Positions 9,243-18,836 are shown, counted from the first letter of the stretch. The stretch is DNA of 64,000 nucleotides from an uncultured bacterium (GCA_902475545.1 CABRZP010000007.1:1-64000); one strand, 5' to 3'. A program made the numbers and translations. Notes: generated from the sequence alone by a model not told the origin.

Positions 9243-10148
9243 TTAATATTTTACACTTACAATATTAAAATCATCATCCCATTCTATTTCCCCACGTGGT
9301 GGAAGATTATGATAGTCATAGGAGTTTGAAATATATTGTCTGTTGAATAAATCTTTTTTCCCCAGAATTTTAGCAATATCCGGAAGCAATTTAGTACTTC
9401 CGGCAAGAGTACCTTCGGCAGAAGTTGCCTTATTCCCATCAAAATATATTTTTTCGTCTGCAAATACAAACTCTTTTATATCACTATGCGTACAAGGCAA
9501 GCAATCTGATACAAGTATAATTTTATTCATCTGTTTTATTTTAAAAAGCAGCCTTAAGGCATCATCCGAAACGTGAACACCATCTCCGATAATTTCAGTA
9601 TAGATATTATCATTTATAAGGGCACTCAATGCAGTTGACGAGCCTCGATGGGTTATACCGCTCATAGCATTAAAAGTATGAGTAGTACCGTCAACTCCAG
9701 ATAAATCACTACCGACACAATGCCCTGCTTGAACTTTAACTCCTAAATTGTGAAGATAGGTTATAAGTTCGTTATCAGCCAATTCGGGGGCTAGAGTAAC
9801 TATTTTTATAAAGTCATCTTCAAGCAATTTAAAGTTTTCAAGCGACGGAACCATAAAATAATTTGAATTATGAATTCCTTTTTTCTCTGGATTTAGAAAA
9901 ATACCCTCTAAGTGAACCCCGCAAATTTTAGCCATATCGGAAGTTTGCTTTAATGCGGCTTCTTTAATAATTTTTATCTGTTTTTTGGTATTTTCCAAAG
10001 AATCAGTAACAAGTGTAGGAAAAATATATCCAACACCTTCTTTAATTATGCGTTGAGATAATTCTAAAATTTCATCAACAGAAGCTTTATTAAAATCAAT
10101 TCCGTAGCAGCCATGAAAATGCTGTTCAATAAACAATTGTGTTTTCAT
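9243..10148 (-). CDS. nagA: NagA-like N-acetylglucosamine-6-P deacetylase
   Basis: Amidohydrolase-fold protein related to NagA, which converts GlcNAc-6-P to glucosamine-6-P and acetate. Motifs seen: HFHGCYG at the N-terminus, CGVHLEGIFLNPEKKG, GHCVGSD, THTFNAMSG, GDGVHVSDDALRL, VSDCLP and GTLAGSTKLL. The ATG at 10148 is preferred over one at 10199 because the latter would overlap murE by 50 bases. The resulting 301 residues are clearly shorter than the roughly 380 usual for NagA: the N-terminal beta-sandwich residues are missing and the usual HLEGPF is HLEGIF. It may thus be a divergent deacetylase with another amino sugar as substrate. It starts two bases after the murE stop and fits wall-sugar recycling with nanE/nanK elsewhere in the window. 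Confidence 0.8.
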   Translation of the reverse strand: MKTQLFIEQHFHGCYGIDFNKASVDEILELSQRIIKEGVGYIFPTLVTDSLENTKKQIKIIKEAALKQTSDMAKICGVHLEGIFLNPEKKGIHNSNYFMVPSLENFKLLEDDFIKIVTLAPELADNELITYLHNLGVKVQAGHCVGSDLSGVDGTTHTFNAMSGITHRGSSTALSALINDNIYTEIIGDGVHVSDDALRLLFKIKQMNKIILVSDCLPCTHSDIKEFVFADEKIYFDGNKATSAEGTLAGSTKLLPDIAKILGKKDLFNRQYISNSYDYHNLPPRGEIEWDDDFNIVSVKY

Positions 10149-10149
10149 A

Positions 10150-11625
10150 CTATATAACACTTCCGGCAAAGATTTTTCTTGCCTGTTCCCTATCATCAAA
10201 GTGAATTGTTTTATCTTTCAATATTTGATAATCTTCGTGTCCCTTACCTGCAATAACAACAACGTCATTATTTTCAGCGATAGATTTTAACAACGCAATT
10301 GCTTCTCCCCTATCAGGTTCTACTGTCACAATATCAGGGTTAACTGACTGCAAACCTGCAATAATATCAGTAATAATTTGCTGTGGATCTTCAGATCTTG
10401 GATTATCACTTGTTATAACTATTTTATCCGCCAACTTTTGAGCAATAGCACCCATTTTAGGGCGTTTAGTTGCATCTCTGTCTCCGCCGCAACCAAATAA
10501 ACATATCAACTTTCCTCCAGCAGGAGTAATTTCTCTTGCTGATTTTAAAACATTTTCCAATCCGTCAGGAGTATGTGCATAATCTACAATAACAAGAGGT
10601 TTTTTATTAACAACTTCAAAACGACCGGCAACACCGTGAACATTTTGTAAAGCTTTTAAAGCAAGTTTAATATCAATACCCATAGCAATAGATGCACCTA
10701 AAGCGGCAAGGACATTATAAACACTAAACATACCGTTCATGTGCAAGTTCACAGGATATTCAGCTCCGTTAAATACAAGCACAAACTCCGCACCATTTAG
10801 TGAAAAATTAATATCCTTTGCCATAATATCTGCAGAATTTTTTACACCATAGGTAAATCTTCTAACCCCTTCAGGAACTTCCGCTAGAAATCTTTCACTG
10901 TATTCATCATCAGCATTGATTACAGCAAAATTATCTTCCTTCAATTTTTGGAAAAGTATAGCTTTAGCTTTAAAGTAATTATCCATTGTAATATGGTAAT
11001 CAAGGTGGTCCTGAGTTAAATTAGTTAACACCGCACCATTAAAACGGCATCCTCCAACTCTGTTTTGTTCCAATGCGTGAGAACTTACCTCCATAACTAC
11101 ATTATCAATTTTTTCAACATCTTTAATCATTCGCAATGTAGCTTGTAATTCCGGAGCCTGAGGAGTTGTATGTTTTGCATCTCTATACTCGCCGGTTGAA
11201 GATAATTTATATCCCAAAGTACCTATTAAAGCACATTTTTCATGATTTTCTTCAAAAATCTTTTGAATTAAATGAGTAACCGTAGTTTTACCATTTGTAC
11301 CGGTAACACCAATCAAATTAAGCCCCATTGACGGTCTTGAATAAAATCTATCAGCGATATCTGCAATTTTATGTCTTGTAGAATCTACCTGAACTTGAGG
11401 AATTGAAACCCCTTCAATTTTTCTTTCAACAAGTAATGCCGCTGCTCCATTATCAATAGCCATTTGAGCAAATTCATGCCCGTCAGCATACTCACCGACT
11501 AAACAAATAAAAATATCACCTTTTTTAGTAGTTTTAGAATTATAAGAAATTCCTGAAATTTCAACATTTTTAAAATTTATCAAATCATCATATTTTAAAT
11601 ATTCAATTAATTCATCTAATTTCAT
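10150..11625 (-). CDS. murE: UDP-MurNAc-tripeptide synthetase (meso-DAP type)
   Basis: Cytosolic ATP-dependent ligase that adds the third residue of the peptidoglycan stem peptide. At 491 residues it is full length, with the three Mur-ligase domains: N-terminal UDP-binding, central ATPase with GTNGKT (109-114), and C-terminal domain. The substrate-choice motif reads DNPR (407-410), the form typical of enzymes that add meso-diaminopimelate rather than lysine. So the wall should be of the DAP type, as in Gram-negative bacteria and cyanobacteria. It follows ftsI by 17 bases, the same order as in classic division and cell-wall clusters, and is followed immediately by the NagA-like gene. Confidence 0.96.
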   Translation of the reverse strand: MKLDELIEYLKYDDLINFKNVEISGISYNSKTTKKGDIFICLVGEYADGHEFAQMAIDNGAAALLVERKIEGVSIPQVQVDSTRHKIADIADRFYSRPSMGLNLIGVTGTNGKTTVTHLIQKIFEENHEKCALIGTLGYKLSSTGEYRDAKHTTPQAPELQATLRMIKDVEKIDNVVMEVSSHALEQNRVGGCRFNGAVLTNLTQDHLDYHITMDNYFKAKAILFQKLKEDNFAVINADDEYSERFLAEVPEGVRRFTYGVKNSADIMAKDINFSLNGAEFVLVFNGAEYPVNLHMNGMFSVYNVLAALGASIAMGIDIKLALKALQNVHGVAGRFEVVNKKPLVIVDYAHTPDGLENVLKSAREITPAGGKLICLFGCGGDRDATKRPKMGAIAQKLADKIVITSDNPRSEDPQQIITDIIAGLQSVNPDIVTVEPDRGEAIALLKSIAENNDVVVIAGKGHEDYQILKDKTIHFDDREQARKIFAGSVI

Positions 11626-11642
11626 TACTATATCTCCCTATG

Positions 11643-13409
11643 CTAATTAACATTTTTTTGAGGTTGAGCCTGAATTTTATCAGGTTTCAAATCCAGAATT
11701 CTTGCAGTTTGTTCTGCAACTTCATGGAAAATCGGTCCGGCTACGGTATTTCCCCAAACAGGACCCTTTTTGGCACTGTCTACAACAACATAAATTAAAA
11801 CTTTCGGATCACTTGCCGGTAAATAACCAATTGTAGAAGTATACATTGCACCGGAATAACCAGACCCATTTTCAGAAGGTTTTCTTGATGTTCCTGTTTT
11901 TGCAGCAACATTATATTTGTCCAATTTAATATTAGATTTACCATTATTTACACTTACAGCAAGAAGTTTCGTAATCGTTCTTGCAGTTTGAGGGGAAATC
12001 GTCGGAATTCTTTTGACTTTTTCAGCTTCTTCTTCCGGTGAATATTTGATAACATGCGGAGTTACCCTAACTCCATCATTTGCCAGTGCTGAAACAGCTG
12101 ATACCATTTGCATAATAGAAACAGATGTTCCATAACCGTATGACATAGTCATGTGCAAACCTCTATCCCAATATTTTGGAGCAGCTAGAAGCCCTGAAGA
12201 CTCACCCGGTAAATCAATACCCGATTTTTCTCCAAAACCGAATTTTCGAAGCATATCATAAAATTCTTTATGAGTCATTAAATAACCCACATTTACAGAA
12301 CCAATATTACTAGAGTGTTCAAACAGGTAAACCAGATTAATTTTACCGGGGGCTCCTCTTTCTCGATAATCATAGTTTTCAATAGTATATGGCCCAAACT
12401 TCATACGACCTGAATCTTCAATAATTGAATTTTCATTTATTTTTCCAAGTTCCATTGCACTTGTTACAGTAATAGTCTTGAAAGTAGATCCCGGAGGATA
12501 AACATCAGTAAGTGTCCAATTTTTTATTTCTGTATTAGATGCTTTTTGAAATTTGTTAGGGTCATAAGTCGGATAAACCGCATAGGCAAGAATTTCACCA
12601 TTTTTCGGATTCATAACAATTACAGCACCGCGAAGAGCATCTTTTTCTGCAATCATCTTATGTAATTCTTTTTCACATACGTGCTGAATCGCGGCATCAA
12701 TAGTTAAAACAACATCCTGACCTTTTGGATTTACTGTAGGAGCAACAGGATCAGTTGAGAAGTTATATATAATCTTGCCATCTCTTGTACGTTGATATCT
12801 TGTGGCTCGAACAACATGTTCCAATTTATCTTTTGCAGTTAACTCTACGCCATTAGAAACATCTGCATCAAAATTATAAAAGCCAAGTACATGTGAAGCA
12901 AATATGCCTTGCGGATACTCTCTGGTATTTTTCTTATCTAGTGAAATTGAGCGAAAACCGTTTTCACTGATAATACTCATTATTTTTTTTGCAGAATCTC
13001 TATCAACATCCTTCTTAACTGCAATTACAGGGATTTTCTTATTTGCCAACTTTATGCGTAATTCTGCCTCTGGGATACCAAGAACAGGTGCAAATAATTT
13101 CGCAATTTTTTCCGGAGTTTCTTTTTTAGAATAATCCACAGGTCTGGCATAAATATTATAATAAATTCTATCCGTTGCAAGTTTTATACCATGTCTGTCG
13201 TAAATATCACCTCTTACAGCAAAATCATGACTTGATCTTTGCATTTTGCCTTTTTCTCGATATTTTTTTAAGTCAAAAATCTGAACACCAATAAGGTGAA
13301 CAACCAGACATAAAACAGCAAAACAATAAAGAATACCCATTATACCAGATACATTATTAAAATATTTGCCGCGTGACGAAGTTCTCGTTTTATCTGTTTC
13401 TCTTCCCAT
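11643..13409 (-). CDS. ftsI: Division transpeptidase (PBP3/FtsI class)
   Basis: Class B penicillin-binding protein of 588 residues that cross-links septal peptidoglycan in the periplasm. It has a short cytosolic tail, one membrane helix (about 21-45), the PBP dimerisation region with the VRGDIYDRHG motif (about 65-75), and a transpeptidase domain with all three active-site motifs: STFK (308-311, nucleophile Ser308), SSN (366-368) and KTGT (504-507). No PASTA domain follows. Position directly before murE supports FtsI rather than the elongation protein PBP2. It is the first gene of the long minus-strand run; the 110-base divergent gap to the amidase gene holds its promoter, with an extended -10-like TGTTATGAT on the minus strand. 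Confidence 0.92.
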   Translation of the reverse strand: MGRETDKTRTSSRGKYFNNVSGIMGILYCFAVLCLVVHLIGVQIFDLKKYREKGKMQRSSHDFAVRGDIYDRHGIKLATDRIYYNIYARPVDYSKKETPEKIAKLFAPVLGIPEAELRIKLANKKIPVIAVKKDVDRDSAKKIMSIISENGFRSISLDKKNTREYPQGIFASHVLGFYNFDADVSNGVELTAKDKLEHVVRATRYQRTRDGKIIYNFSTDPVAPTVNPKGQDVVLTIDAAIQHVCEKELHKMIAEKDALRGAVIVMNPKNGEILAYAVYPTYDPNKFQKASNTEIKNWTLTDVYPPGSTFKTITVTSAMELGKINENSIIEDSGRMKFGPYTIENYDYRERGAPGKINLVYLFEHSSNIGSVNVGYLMTHKEFYDMLRKFGFGEKSGIDLPGESSGLLAAPKYWDRGLHMTMSYGYGTSVSIMQMVSAVSALANDGVRVTPHVIKYSPEEEAEKVKRIPTISPQTARTITKLLAVSVNNGKSNIKLDKYNVAAKTGTSRKPSENGSGYSGAMYTSTIGYLPASDPKVLIYVVVDSAKKGPVWGNTVAGPIFHEVAEQTARILDLKPDKIQAQPQKNVN

Positions 13410-13521
13410 GTATATTTATATCCCTTATATAAAAATTTTATCATAACAGGGAACAAATATCACAATTATTAAATAAATTTACGAAATTATAATTTTCGTT
13501 TAAATATTGTATATTAATATT

Positions 13522-14895
13522 ATGAGAAAACAAACACTAAAACTAATATTATTAATTTTAGCACTTTATATTACCCAAATATCAGCAAGAAGTGCTCAAA
13601 TTGTATACCCGAAATCAAACAATGTAATTATCAATTCTCCAAGAACCTTTTTTATAGGAAACGAAGCTCCTTCAAAGACATTAAAAATAAACGGGTCAGA
13701 AGTAAAACTGCACGAATCCGGAGGTTTTAAATATCCTGTTCCTTTAATTAAAGGAGAAAATATTTTTATTATTGACAACGGAGAAGAAATTCAAACTTAT
13801 AGAATTATAAATAAATCCAATGAAAAACCAACCCCTGAATTAACTCAAAAACTATATGACACTCCGTTCATCGGATTAACAAAAACAGACAATACCCCCA
13901 TACGTTCTATACCTTACGATGGGGGATTGAACAGATTACAACATTATACTAAAGATGTTCCACTAAAAATCATTGGAGAATATGGAGATTTTTACAAAAT
14001 ACAATTAGCAAGAGATGATTATGTCTGGGCATTGAAAAAACATATAATTAAAACCGAACTCACCGAACAACCAACATCTGAAATATTATCCAAAGATTAT
14101 TCTGAGGATGCCAATAAACGTATTTTTAAATTTAAATTAAACAAAAGACTACCATATATTCTTAGCGAAACAAACGATCTTGATTTAGTCGTATATGGCA
14201 TTGAGAAATATCCGTTTAACAAATTTGAATTTCATATAAATAAAAAAGGTACTCTATTCGGCTATAACAGTTACTATACAGAGGATAATACATTGGTTGT
14301 GGAAGTCAAAAAAACTCCTGCAATTAATAAAGAAAAGCCATTACAAGGTATAAAAATTGCAATTGATCCGGGTCATGGCGGAGCTGAATATGGTACAATC
14401 GGCTGTTTAGGCGGTAAAGAAAAAGATAACAATCTGGCTATTTCATTAAAAATTCAGAAAAAATTGCAAGACGCAGGTGCTGATGTCTTTATGATTAGAA
14501 GTGATGACAGATATGTAGGATTATATGAAAGGGTTGACTTAACAAATAAAAATAATTGTGATTTGTTTATAAGTATACATAATAATGCTCTGCCCGACAA
14601 ACTCGCAGATAGAGACTGCTCGGGAACAGAAGTTTACTACTTTTATCCTCAATCAAAAGCACTTGCTAAATCAATATTAAGAGCAATAACTACAGAAGCC
14701 GGAACTCGGGATAATGGTGCTATCGGTGGAAGTTTTGCAGTAATAAGAAACACTCAATGTCCGGCAATACTTATTGAAGTTGCATATAAAATTTCTCCTG
14801 AAGATAACTGGAGACTTATCAATAACGAATTTCAAGACAAAGTAGCTGAGGCTATATTACATGGATTGGAGAAGTATTTAAATGGTTTACAATAA
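13522..14895 (+). CDS. N-acetylmuramoyl-L-alanine amidase with unusual N-terminal half
   Basis: Predicted secreted zinc amidase that cleaves the bond between MurNAc and the stem peptide. A signal peptide spans about residues 1-22 (LKLILLILALYITQISA). The C-terminal Amidase_3 domain (from about residue 280) shows AIDPGHGGAEYG, the ER dyad in GLYERVDL, FISIHNNAL and ILIEVAYK, which supply the zinc and catalytic residues. The first half contains an SH3-like stretch (PIRSIPYDGGLNRLQHY... DYVWALKKHI) and no clear AMIN domain. An upstream in-frame ATG at 13507 exists, but 13522 places the signal peptide correctly. No Shine-Dalgarno is visible; TATATT ends six bases before the ATG, so the mRNA may be leaderless. 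It overlaps the next gene by 14 bases. Confidence 0.88.
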   Translation: MRKQTLKLILLILALYITQISARSAQIVYPKSNNVIINSPRTFFIGNEAPSKTLKINGSEVKLHESGGFKYPVPLIKGENIFIIDNGEEIQTYRIINKSNEKPTPELTQKLYDTPFIGLTKTDNTPIRSIPYDGGLNRLQHYTKDVPLKIIGEYGDFYKIQLARDDYVWALKKHIIKTELTEQPTSEILSKDYSEDANKRIFKFKLNKRLPYILSETNDLDLVVYGIEKYPFNKFEFHINKKGTLFGYNSYYTEDNTLVVEVKKTPAINKEKPLQGIKIAIDPGHGGAEYGTIGCLGGKEKDNNLAISLKIQKKLQDAGADVFMIRSDDRYVGLYERVDLTNKNNCDLFISIHNNALPDKLADRDCSGTEVYYFYPQSKALAKSILRAITTEAGTRDNGAIGGSFAVIRNTQCPAILIEVAYKISPEDNWRLINNEFQDKVAEAILHGLEKYLNGLQ

Positions 14896-15868
14896 TGAAA
14901 AAATCGGAGCATTTATTGTTCCGACAGGAATTGGAGCATCAATTGGCGGCTACGCAGGAGATGCAAGTAAATACGCAAGAAAATTTGCAAAATATACAAA
15001 AGTAATTGTTAATCCAAATGTTGTTAACGCTGCATGCTTCACCGGAATAACAGATAACATGTATTATACAGAAGGTTACACTCTTGATAGTTTTTTTAAA
15101 AATGAAATAAATCTTTTACCATCTAAAGATAACAAAATAGGTATTATCTATGACAAAGCCATACCTGAAGATGTTCTTAATGTACATATAAATACTCAAA
15201 ATGCCGTTCAAACAATTTATGACATAAATATCCAAGCTTATGAAATTACAGATGAAGATGTTGGTGTCGAATTTTATATGACAGAAAACGGAATTTCTAC
15301 AGGAGATGTTCGGAATATTGAAACTCTTGGAAGAGCATGTAAAAAATTATTAGATAAAGGCTGTAATGCTATTGCAATAGTTTGCTTATTTGAAGACTCA
15401 GATGAAGATAATGAAAATTATTCTGATGGTGTTGGGGCAGATCCTGTAGGCGGTGTTGAAGCTATAATTTCTCACTATATATCAAAGCACTTTAAAGTTC
15501 CATGTGCACATGCTCCTGCCTTTGCAGATTATTCTATCCATTCCGATATTGTGAATCCTAAAGCTTCAGCAGAATATATAACTCCGACATTTTTACCATG
15601 CATATTACTTGGACTTGCAAATGCACCATTAATCTCAACAATTAAAAATGAAGGTATAAATATAAAAAATCTGGATTATCTTGTTATGCCATATAATGCT
15701 ATAGGTGCAATTCCTGTATTTGAGGCATTAAAATACAATATACCGGTTTATGCAATTATGGAAAATAGTACAGAGTTAAATATCACAAAAGAAAATTTAA
15801 TACCTGAAACTAATATTGTTGAAATTCCAACATACGATGAAGCCTTAAAAACTATCTTAAAAAGTTAA
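14882..15868 (+). CDS. DUF3326 family protein
   Basis: A 328-residue protein that starts with the strongly conserved-looking phrase GAFIVPTGIGASIGGYAGDA, which I recognise as DUF3326, a family I know mainly from cyanobacteria and plant genomes; its activity is not established to my knowledge. Other family-like segments are VIVNPNVVNAAC, TEGYTLDSFF, ADPVGGVEAIISH, CAHAPAFADY and MPYNAIGAIPVFEAL. No signal peptide or membrane helix, so cytosolic. The start ATG lies inside the amidase 3' end (14-base overlap) with GGAGAAG upstream, so the two are translationally coupled, and glutamate racemase lies convergently just past its end (12-base overlap of the two coding regions). The context suggests an envelope link, but that is only guilt by association. 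Confidence 0.82.
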   Translation: MVYNNEKIGAFIVPTGIGASIGGYAGDASKYARKFAKYTKVIVNPNVVNAACFTGITDNMYYTEGYTLDSFFKNEINLLPSKDNKIGIIYDKAIPEDVLNVHINTQNAVQTIYDINIQAYEITDEDVGVEFYMTENGISTGDVRNIETLGRACKKLLDKGCNAIAIVCLFEDSDEDNENYSDGVGADPVGGVEAIISHYISKHFKVPCAHAPAFADYSIHSDIVNPKASAEYITPTFLPCILLGLANAPLISTIKNEGINIKNLDYLVMPYNAIGAIPVFEALKYNIPVYAIMENSTELNITKENLIPETNIVEIPTYDEALKTILKS

Positions 15869-16672
15869 TAATTCAGGTTGCTTTCTTAAGCTATAGAACA
15901 TTTTTGATGATGATTTAAATCTATCAGGACAAGAGCTTACATAAAACTCTTCATATTTTTCGGCACTTGAAAGATTTAACAAACCATCACGTTCTAAATC
16001 TTCTTTTATAAATTCTGCAAAAGATATAGCCGGGTCAATAAATAAATTTTCATCAGCAAACTTAGATAAAAGTTTTACTAAAAACGGATAATGTGTACAG
16101 CCCAAAACAATTTTATCAGGATTATTTTCAAGCATCTTATCCAGATCAGATTTAATAATTGCAAGACTTTCGATATCAGTCAAAAGATTATGTTCAACAA
16201 TATTTACCCAATCAGGACAATGTTGTCCAAAAACTTTCATATTTGTATTGTATTTTGAAATTTCACGCGGATAAACTTCAGAATTTATCGTCGCACGAGT
16301 GGCAAATACGCCTAATCTTTCTATTGGTAAACTTGACAAAATTTTAGCAACCGATTGCACTATCGGATACAATTTAAAATTGTATTTGTTTTTTATTTCA
16401 TCATATATAACTGATGAAGTTGTATTACAAGCCATTACAACAGCTTTACAGTGCTTTTGCTCGAAAAATTTTAGAATATCTGCCGAATATGCTAATAATT
16501 GTTCTTTAGTTTTTTCACCGTAAGGAACATGTGCTGTATCACCATAATATATATAATTTTCGTTCGGTAATATTTTTTTAACCTTATTTAATACAGTTAA
16601 CCCGCCAATTCCGGAGTCAAAAAATGCAATTGGGGAATCTGCATCAAAATTATTATTACTTAAAGTAGTCAT
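15857..16672 (-). CDS. murI: Glutamate racemase
   Basis: Cofactor-independent racemase that makes D-glutamate for the second position of the peptidoglycan stem peptide. 271 residues, the usual size. The N-terminal FFDSGIGGLTVL, the first catalytic-cysteine block VMACNTTSS and the second, LGCTHYPFL, are intact. The start region overlaps the end of the upstream amidase gene by about 17 bases, so the pair is probably co-transcribed and coupled. At the other end it converges on the DUF3326 gene, and the two coding regions overlap by 12 bases. Cytosolic; with murE, uppS and ftsI it adds to the wall-synthesis character of this end of the window. Confidence 0.95.
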   Translation of the reverse strand: MTTLSNNNFDADSPIAFFDSGIGGLTVLNKVKKILPNENYIYYGDTAHVPYGEKTKEQLLAYSADILKFFEQKHCKAVVMACNTTSSVIYDEIKNKYNFKLYPIVQSVAKILSSLPIERLGVFATRATINSEVYPREISKYNTNMKVFGQHCPDWVNIVEHNLLTDIESLAIIKSDLDKMLENNPDKIVLGCTHYPFLVKLLSKFADENLFIDPAISFAEFIKEDLERDGLLNLSSAEKYEEFYVSSCPDRFKSSSKMFYSLRKQPELLTF

Positions 16673-18497
16673 AAATACCCTCAGCTATTGCCTTTGCAGT
16701 TGCCTGTTTTCTGCTTTCTGAAACAAGTTGAGCTCTTTCAGACGGATTAGAAATAAATCCAATCTCAACCAGAATAGCAGGAGCTGTAGTATGATTAATA
16801 ACATAAAATTTAGATCGGAACAAGCCGCGATTGTTAGCATTAATATGGTTCAATAATGAAGCATGAACAGTCTTTGCTAATTTAAGACTATTATCTTTAT
16901 AATAATGGGTTTCTAATCCTTGCGGAGATTCACTGTTACTGGAGTTGACATGAATACTTACAAAAATATCAGGTGAAAATTCTTCGCTTATATCAACTCG
17001 TTCCTGCAATAATACCGTTTCATCAGAAGATCTTGTCATTTTTACAACATATCCTTTATTTTTCAACAGACTTGCAACCCGTTTGGATATATCAAGAGTA
17101 ATATTTTTCTCATAAATGCCATTTCTGGTAGCTCCACAATCGGAACCCCCATGTCCCGGATCAATAATAATATATTTTTTACCATCATTTCTAGTTTTAA
17201 CAACCGGTTGTGGCATAATTACTTCAGCAGGTTTCTCAGGAAGTTGAAGATTACTGTTTTTAATCTTTATCCGAAGCGTTTTAGCATCACTACCGACATG
17301 AATATCAAAAATATCTTCTGTTCCGGTTGGAATAGACAGTTTTGCCCCGCCTCCGCGTAAAGCTGTCATCTTAATCCCGTCAAAAATAAATGCAGACTTC
17401 AAGTTAACATCCTGAAACTTATCGACATTATAAAATAACAAATCCATACTTGTATTTGATCTGTCTATACCATATACAATAGGCTTAGAAAAAACCAGCT
17501 TCATTGAATGAGATTTTATATCAGTAATTTCATCATAAGCGGAGGTTAAAGCCGACTTTATTGCAGAAGGTGCTTGTGTAGAAGTATTCCTATCAATAAA
17601 GACTAGACGCTGCGTATCGCCAAAAATAACAGGGATATACCTTTCCGGTGAGGAACATGTAATAACGATTCTAGCCGTATTTTTGTTAAATTGTCCTATT
17701 TTGATTGTATCTGACTGATTAAAAGTTATTTCCTTATTGCGAATTGACGGATTTACAACAGCATTTTGAACATCATAAGCCACTCTATTTGGATTTGAAA
17801 GATAAATAGGCTTAGACAAAGTTATTGAACCAATACCGGTAATTGAAACATCACTGTTTTTAGGGACAACATTATCTATATAAAATTTTGTCGACAACAA
17901 CAAATCCTTTTTAGATAAAATATAATTTTTATCATCCGTAGCTCCGCCAATATTAAAAGCCGAATTAATTTGGTTTAAAATATTGTTATTCATTGCTAAT
18001 ACAGGAGATTGAATCACTGTAGATTCGTAAAGCTCGCCAACCCCGGCTTCAGAATATACAGGCTGAAAATAATAATTTGATAAAACCGGATTTCTAAAAT
18101 TAACAAAAAAAGTATTATTCAACTTTTTCAACTGAATATTATACGGATTGTAACCTTGGTTATAGGAAAGAACAACACGTACAATATTTGGATTAGTAGA
18201 AAATTGGCTAACAGTAATTTCTTTTATCGCCGGAGAATTAACAACCAAATTTTGAAGCGGAGAACGCAAAATTGCGGAATTTATATCAAAATATGCTTTA
18301 TTCTCATCTTGCAATACATATATTTTTGGTTTTGAGGGTAAAGAAAAAACATCATTATCCATTGAGTTTACAACAAGAGTCGCGGCAGAATTATCATAAA
18401 TCACAGAAGTAATATTTAACTCATCTGCGAAGACATGTGCCGCAAAACAAAGGATAAATGCTAATAAACAAAATATTTTGATAAAAAAAGTTTTCAT
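16656..18497 (-). CDS. AMIN-domain N-acetylmuramoyl-L-alanine amidase (AmiC-like)
   Basis: Secreted wall hydrolase, 613 residues. A signal peptide covers about 1-24 (FCLLAFILCFAAHVFA). The middle carries AMIN-type beta-rich repeats, which in this family target the enzyme to septal wall or envelope assemblies; at least two are suggested (about 25-135 and 310-420) by ITVSQFS..PNIVRVVLS and KSHSMKLVFSKP-like segments. The C-terminal Amidase_3 domain (about 435-610) has IIDPGHGGSDCGA, LQERVDISEEF, FVSIHVNSS and AILVEIGFISNP, giving the zinc ligands and catalytic glutamate. This is a second amidase, unlike the one at 13522 in its N-terminal architecture, so the two probably act at different places or times. 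Start ATG at 18497 is chosen by the signal peptide. Confidence 0.92.
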   Translation of the reverse strand: MKTFFIKIFCLLAFILCFAAHVFADELNITSVIYDNSAATLVVNSMDNDVFSLPSKPKIYVLQDENKAYFDINSAILRSPLQNLVVNSPAIKEITVSQFSTNPNIVRVVLSYNQGYNPYNIQLKKLNNTFFVNFRNPVLSNYYFQPVYSEAGVGELYESTVIQSPVLAMNNNILNQINSAFNIGGATDDKNYILSKKDLLLSTKFYIDNVVPKNSDVSITGIGSITLSKPIYLSNPNRVAYDVQNAVVNPSIRNKEITFNQSDTIKIGQFNKNTARIVITCSSPERYIPVIFGDTQRLVFIDRNTSTQAPSAIKSALTSAYDEITDIKSHSMKLVFSKPIVYGIDRSNTSMDLLFYNVDKFQDVNLKSAFIFDGIKMTALRGGGAKLSIPTGTEDIFDIHVGSDAKTLRIKIKNSNLQLPEKPAEVIMPQPVVKTRNDGKKYIIIDPGHGGSDCGATRNGIYEKNITLDISKRVASLLKNKGYVVKMTRSSDETVLLQERVDISEEFSPDIFVSIHVNSSNSESPQGLETHYYKDNSLKLAKTVHASLLNHINANNRGLFRSKFYVINHTTAPAILVEIGFISNPSERAQLVSESRKQATAKAIAEGIYDYFK

Positions 18498-18557
18498 ATA
18501 TTTTATACCCTATCTTAATTATAGAGTTATAAAATAAAAATGGCAAAAATGTTACAG

Positions 18558-18749
18558 CTATATAATATTTCTTTTTCCTAAGATATAAGCCAATTCTGTT
18601 CTGTTTTTAACATCAAAAGAAGAAATAAGAGTACTGATATATGCCTTTATCGTATGTTTACTTAAATGCATTTCCTGAGCAATTTCAATATTCTTTAAAC
18701 CTAAAATCAAATATTTACAAACTTCAGATTCTCGTTTTGTAAGCTTCAT
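18558..18749 (-). CDS. Stand-alone LuxR/GerE-type HTH protein
   Basis: A 63-residue protein consisting only of the LuxR C-terminal DNA-binding domain: LTKRESEVCKYLILGLKNIEIAQEMHLSKHT... with the conserved Glu of TxRE, the GLKNIEIA turn and the recognition helix SKHTIKAYISTLISS. There is no receiver or autoinducer-binding domain, so it resembles GerE of Bacillus in design, though even shorter. GAGG about eight bases before the ATG supports the start. It stands alone between the AmiC-like gene and tRNA-Arg, on the same strand as the amidase. It could be a constitutive regulator or need dimerisation through DNA; targets unknown. Confidence 0.85.
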   Translation of the reverse strand: MKLTKRESEVCKYLILGLKNIEIAQEMHLSKHTIKAYISTLISSFDVKNRTELAYILGKRNII

Positions 18750-18836
18750 AAATAAACCTCCATATCATAATTATAAATAATTGAATGGTAAATTTCTTAA
18801 TAATAATTCCAGTTTTAAAAGATTTAAAAAATTCAC

